Below, in pieces: positions 60,840 through 64,000 of a DNA stretch of 64,000 nucleotides. Numbering within the stretch: position 1 is the first letter of the stretch; each line of letters opens with the position of its first letter. The notes under the pieces were generated by a model that was not told where the DNA came from, ran no database searches, and was given only the letters and a program-made list of their open reading frames with translations. This stretch comes from Caulobacter sp. (lineage in GTDB: Bacteria; Pseudomonadota; Alphaproteobacteria; Caulobacterales; Caulobacteraceae), in assembly GCA_030645575.1 (NCBI GenBank), contig JAUSMJ010000026.1:18993-82992 (forward strand), given 5' to 3'. The translations under genes and the position numbers were made by a program.

Positions 60840-62906
60840 ATGTCCAAGCCCGCCGCGTCACCGCCTTTCGACTCGCCCTACCGACACGGTTTCGTGCGGC
60901 TCGCGGCCTGTGTTCCCCGGACCACCCTGGCAGACCCGCGGGCAAACGTTGACGAGACCCTCGCGCTGCTGCGACGCGGCCACGACCGGAACATCGCCCT
61001 GATGGTCTTTCCGGAGCTGGGCCTTTCGGCCTATTCGATCGACGATCTGTTGCAGCAGGACGTGCTGCTCGACGCGGTGGAGGCGGGGATCGAGCGCCTC
61101 GTCGAGGCGAGCAGGGACCTCTATCCGGCCTTCGCCGTCGGCGCGCCGCTTCGTTTCGAGGGGCGGCTGTTCAACACCGCGGTGATCATTCACGGCGGTG
61201 AGATTCTGGGTGTGGTTCCCAAGAGCTTCCTGCCCAACTATCGCGAGTATTACGAGCGCCGCTGGTTCGCCAGCGGGCTGGGCGTGACGGGGCGCACGAT
61301 CAAGGTCGCCGGTCGGGACGCGCCCTTTGGCGTCGATCTGCTGTTCCGGTCGGAAGGCACGGCTCCGTTCACGTTTCACGCGGAGATCTGCGAGGACGTC
61401 TGGACGCCCGAGCCGCCATCGACGCGCGCCGCCCTCGCTGGCGCGGAGATTCTGCTCAATCTTTCGGCAAGCAATATCGTCATCGGCAAGGCCGAGGCCC
61501 GGCGGCTGCTCTGCGCGTCCCAGTCGATGCGCTGTCAGGCGGTCTATGCCTACTCCGCGGCCGGAGTCGGGGAATCGACGACCGATAATGCCTGGGACGG
61601 CCAGGCGTCGATTTTCGAGCTTGGCGAATGCCTGGCCGAGAGCGACCGCTTTCCCACCCAATCGACCATGGCCGTCATCGACGTGGATCTGGGCCGGGTG
61701 CGGCAGGAGCGAATGCGCACCGGATCCTTCGGCGACAGCATCGCCTGGCGCGAGGGCGAGGCGCCGTTCCGGGTGCGGTCCTTCGCGCTCGACGCTCCCG
61801 CGGGCCCGCTGGCCCTCGAGCGCGCGGTTGCCCGCTTTCCGTTCGTGCCGGACGACGAGGCCCGCCTGGCCGAACAGTGCCACGAGGCCTACAACATCCA
61901 GGTTCAGGGCCTGGCCCAGCGCCTGAAGGCCACCGGACTTGAGCGCCTGGTCATCGGGGTTTCCGGCGGACTGGATTCCACCCAGGCTCTGCTCGTGTCC
62001 TGCAAGGTCATGGACCTGCTCGGCCTTCCGCGCACCGGCGTCCTGGCCTTCACCATGCCCGGCTTCGGCACGAGCGAGCGGACCCGATCAAACGCCCTGG
62101 CTCTGATGTCCGCGTTCGGCGTCGAGGCGGCGGAGCTCGATATCCGGCCGGCGGCGAGGCAGATGCTGGCGGATCTGGGCCATCCGTTCGCCCGGGGTGA
62201 GCCGGTTCACGACGTAACGTTCGAGAATGTTCAGGCCGGACTGCGGACGGACTACCTCTTCCGTATCGCCAACCAGAGGGGCGGCCTGGTGGTCGGCACC
62301 GGCGACCTGTCGGAGCTCGCCCTGGGGTGGTGCACCTACGGCGTCGGCGACCATATGAGCCACTACAATCCCAACGGGTCGGTGCCCAAGACCCTGATCC
62401 AGCACCTCATCCGGTTCGTGGCCGATGCGGGGGAGTTAGACGGGGCCGGGGCGGGCGTCCTGCGCGACATCCTCGCCACGGAGATTTCGCCCGAGCTGAT
62501 CCCGGCGTCCGCCGACGGCCGGAGCCAGGCCACCGAGGACTTTGTCGGGCCCTACGCCCTGCAGGACTTCAACCTGTTTCATCTGACGCGGTTCGGCATG
62601 GCGCCGTCCAAGATCGCCTATCTCGCCATGGCCGCCTGGGGCGACGCCGCCGCCGGCGCCTGGCCCCCTGGCCTCCCGCCCGAAGACCGGCGAGCCTACA
62701 GCCCAGGCGAGATCAAGGCCTGGCTGACGCTGTTCCTGCGGCGCTTCTTCGCCAATCAGTTCAAGCGGTCGGCGCTGCCGAACGGCCCCAAGATTTCGTC
62801 CGGCGGGGCCTTGTCGCCGCGTGGCGACTGGCGTGCGCCGTCCGATGCGGGGGCAGGGGCGTGGTTGGCGGAGCTTGAAGCCAACGGGCCGGAAACCCCC
62901 GGTTGA
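60840..62906 (+). CDS. nadE: Glutamine-dependent NAD+ synthetase
   Basis: 688 residues, the long two-domain type found in Mycobacterium. N-terminal nitrilase/glutaminase: Glu59 in [10 protein letters not shown], Lys in [13 protein letters not shown], Cys in [16 protein letters not shown]-terminal synthetase: ATP loop [70 protein letters not shown] and the late [20 protein letters not shown]. It makes NAD+ from deamido-NAD+, ATP and glutamine. A 78-base gap separates it from the glycosyltransferase. Confidence 0.97.
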   Translation: MSKPAASPPFDSPYRHGFVRLAACVPRTTLADPRANVDETLALLRRGHDRNIALMVFPELGLSAYSIDDLLQQDVLLDAVEAGIERLVEASRDLYPAFAVGAPLRFEGRLFNTAVIIHGGEILGVVPKSFLPNYREYYERRWFASGLGVTGRTIKVAGRDAPFGVDLLFRSEGTAPFTFHAEICEDVWTPEPPSTRAALAGAEILLNLSASNIVIGKAEARRLLCASQSMRCQAVYAYSAAGVGESTTDNAWDGQASIFELGECLAESDRFPTQSTMAVIDVDLGRVRQERMRTGSFGDSIAWREGEAPFRVRSFALDAPAGPLALERAVARFPFVPDDEARLAEQCHEAYNIQVQGLAQRLKATGLERLVIGVSGGLDSTQALLVSCKVMDLLGLPRTGVLAFTMPGFGTSERTRSNALALMSAFGVEAAELDIRPAARQMLADLGHPFARGEPVHDVTFENVQAGLRTDYLFRIANQRGGLVVGTGDLSELALGWCTYGVGDHMSHYNPNGSVPKTLIQHLIRFVADAGELDGAGAGVLRDILATEISPELIPASADGRSQATEDFVGPYALQDFNLFHLTRFGMAPSKIAYLAMAAWGDAAAGAWPPGLPPEDRRAYSPGEIKAWLTLFLRRFFANQFKRSALPNGPKISSGGALSPRGDWRAPSDAGAGAWLAELEANGPETPG

Positions 62907-63193
62907 GGCTTTGAGGCCACATCGGCCGAACAACGATTGGTCAAGTGCTGGATAATCGCATCGGACTGACGTATGGTTTCATTGTTAGGTGGAAGGCCGC
63001 GCTTGGCCTTATTTCGGCATTGCGTGGAACTCACCGTTGGTCCAAGCGTTGCTGGGTTGGATTGAATGGCGTCCACATGTTCGTCGGGGGGTTGATTTTA
63101 CTCATCCCTCCGGAAACGTGGGAAACCAATCGTCCCAGGGTCGGCGCCGGCCATTCGGCGCGCGAGTTTAAGATTTAGAGCGAGGGGCTCATC
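62907..63193. other. Intergenic region upstream of the OmpA barrel gene
   Basis: 287 bases. A 77-residue frame (62945-63178) is open but lacks a ribosome binding site and family resemblance. The segment likely holds the promoter and a leader for the following outer-membrane gene; I see no clear terminator for nadE. Confidence 0.4.
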
Positions 63194-64000
63194 GTGAAGA
63201 AAAAAGCACTGTTGCTGGGCACAATGCTTGGCGCGCTGGCGCTGGCGCCTCAGGCGTTCGCACAATCCAACGGATTGTACGGCGCATTCGATCTCGGCTA
63301 CCATCAGCCCGACGACGTCAGCGTCTATTCGGCGACCTTTGGCTCGTCGGCCAACATCGAACTCGAAGGCGACATCGTCGGCTTCGCTCGTCTCGGCTAC
63401 CGGATCATGCCGAACTGGCGTGTCGAGCTGGAGACGGGCCTGCGGCCGGGCAACATCGACGAGCCGGGCGTGAGCGGGCACTTCAGCGCCCTGTCGCTCA
63501 TGGGCAATGTGCTCTACGACTTCATGCCGGACGCCTCGATTTCGCCGTTCATCGGCGTTGGCGCCGGCGCCGTTCAAGGGCGGCTGGCCGCGTTCTCGTT
63601 CCCGACGATCGATGCCTCCGACCGCGACACGGCCTTCGCCTATCAGATTCTCGCCGGCTTTACGGCGCCTGTCGCCGATCAGCTGTCGATCGATCTGACC
63701 TACCGCTACCTCGCGACGACCGACTTCAAGTTCGACAACCACTTCCTGGCCGGGCCGCTTGAGGCCGACTACAGGGACCAGTCGGTGACGTTCGGTCTGC
63801 GCTACAGCCTCCAGGAAGAAGCGGCGCCGCCGCCGCCGCCTCCGCCGCCTCCGCCCCCCCCGCCGCCTCCCCCGCCGCCTCCGCCGCCGCCGCCTCCGCC
63901 GCCGCAGTACGAGGCCCGGGAATTCATCGTCTACTTCCCGTTCGATCAGTACGTGCTGACGCCGGAAGCCCAGACGGTGGTGTCCGAAGCGGCCCAGTAC
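63194..64000 (+). CDS. OmpA-like outer membrane barrel protein with polyproline linker, 3' end cut by window
   Basis: Starts at GTG 63194 after GAGCGAGGGGCTCATC and is missing from the track because no stop lies inside the window. Signal peptide KKKALLLGTMLGALALAPQAFA, then an 8-stranded barrel (GLYGAFDLGYHQ, GFARLGYRIMPNWRVELETGLRPG, ISPFIGVGAGAVQG, SIDLTYRYLATTDFKFDNH, SVTFGLRYSL). A run of 26 prolines encoded at 63827-63904 follows, and then the OmpA peptidoglycan-binding domain begins (REFIVYFPFDQYVLTPEAQTVVSEAAQY). Caulobacter has similar proline-linked OmpA proteins. Confidence 0.95.
   Translation, partial: MKKKALLLGTMLGALALAPQAFAQSNGLYGAFDLGYHQPDDVSVYSATFGSSANIELEGDIVGFARLGYRIMPNWRVELETGLRPGNIDEPGVSGHFSALSLMGNVLYDFMPDASISPFIGVGAGAVQGRLAAFSFPTIDASDRDTAFAYQILAGFTAPVADQLSIDLTYRYLATTDFKFDNHFLAGPLEADYRDQSVTFGLRYSLQEEAAPPPPPPPPPPPPPPPPPPPPPPPPPPQYEAREFIVYFPFDQYVLTPEAQTVVSEAAQY

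Noticed and set aside
62945-63178. 77-aa ORF between nadE and the OmpA barrel gene
   Set aside because: No ribosome binding site and no recognisable domain; more likely promoter/leader sequence.

Overview
The window is about 64 kb of high-GC (roughly 68-70 percent by eye) alphaproteobacterial chromosome. It most resembles the family Caulobacteraceae (Caulobacter or Phenylobacterium type). The reasons are the dnaK / dnaA / rpsT / dut / coaBC / ubiB / ubiE / mutM neighbourhood that lies near the replication origin in this group, a MipZ-type division ATPase, GANTC (CcrM) sites clustered upstream of dnaA, many TonB/OmpA/lipoprotein envelope genes, and Caulobacterales-style small conserved proteins. 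I saw no tRNA or rRNA gene, no phage block, no insertion sequence with a transposase and no CRISPR array. Genus and species are inference.

Layout. 1-18.2 kb is origin-proximal housekeeping: dnaK (cut by the left edge), a secreted small protein, an M1 aminopeptidase lipoprotein, AlkB, a dienelactone hydrolase, dnaA with a long regulatory leader, rpsT, a CoA hydrolase/transferase, dut, coaBC (TTG start), ubiB, ubiE, mutM, a TraB/GumN protein and enoyl-CoA hydratase. 18.3-28.8 kb is mixed metabolism and signalling: a CaiB-type CoA transferase coupled to an internally deleted TrmO/TsaA protein, a Fur-box siderophore receptor, a PAS hybrid histidine kinase, an MHS-family transporter, an orphan ModB coupled to a truncated siroheme-synthase-like gene, MliC and cytochrome c. 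28.9-37.7 kb is a molybdenum-hydroxylase island: iorAB (enzyme), mocA (MCD cytidylyltransferase), moaA-moaD-moaE-moaB-moaC (pterin synthesis) and xdhC (cofactor loading), interrupted by a hipBA toxin-antitoxin pair with its own palindromic operators. 37.8-40.5 kb is a three-gene sugar-nucleotide operon whose first gene is an aminotransferase-fold protein lacking the PLP lysine. 40.4-42.6 kb is a BtuB receptor under a cobalamin riboswitch. 42.6-43.7 kb is an AT-richer two-gene Panacea-type toxin-antitoxin locus. 43.7-55.5 kb holds alanine dehydrogenase, the alpha-2-macroglobulin / PbpC pair, carbonic anhydrase, a fumarylpyruvate-hydrolase/maleylacetoacetate-isomerase pair and a TonB-like protein. 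55.5-64 kb holds OmpA-type proteins, a fused oligopeptide ABC ATPase, a MipZ-like ATPase, a WecG/TagA glycosyltransferase, glutamine-dependent NAD synthetase and the start of an OmpA barrel with a 26-proline linker.

The most notable non-gene signal is a rich set of intergenic palindromic repeats. Five REP-like hairpins at two convergent gene ends share mismatches at fixed stem positions. A ~105 bp hairpin element occurs as two direct copies flanking ubiB-ubiE, with a short third piece beyond mutM. An inverted repeat pair lies between the dienelactone hydrolase and dnaA. A further repeat family supplies the ribosome binding site, start codon and N-terminal tail of pbpC. The best candidates for under-described biology are these hairpin families, the Panacea locus with an unassigned toxin, and the lysine-less aminotransferase in a glycan operon.
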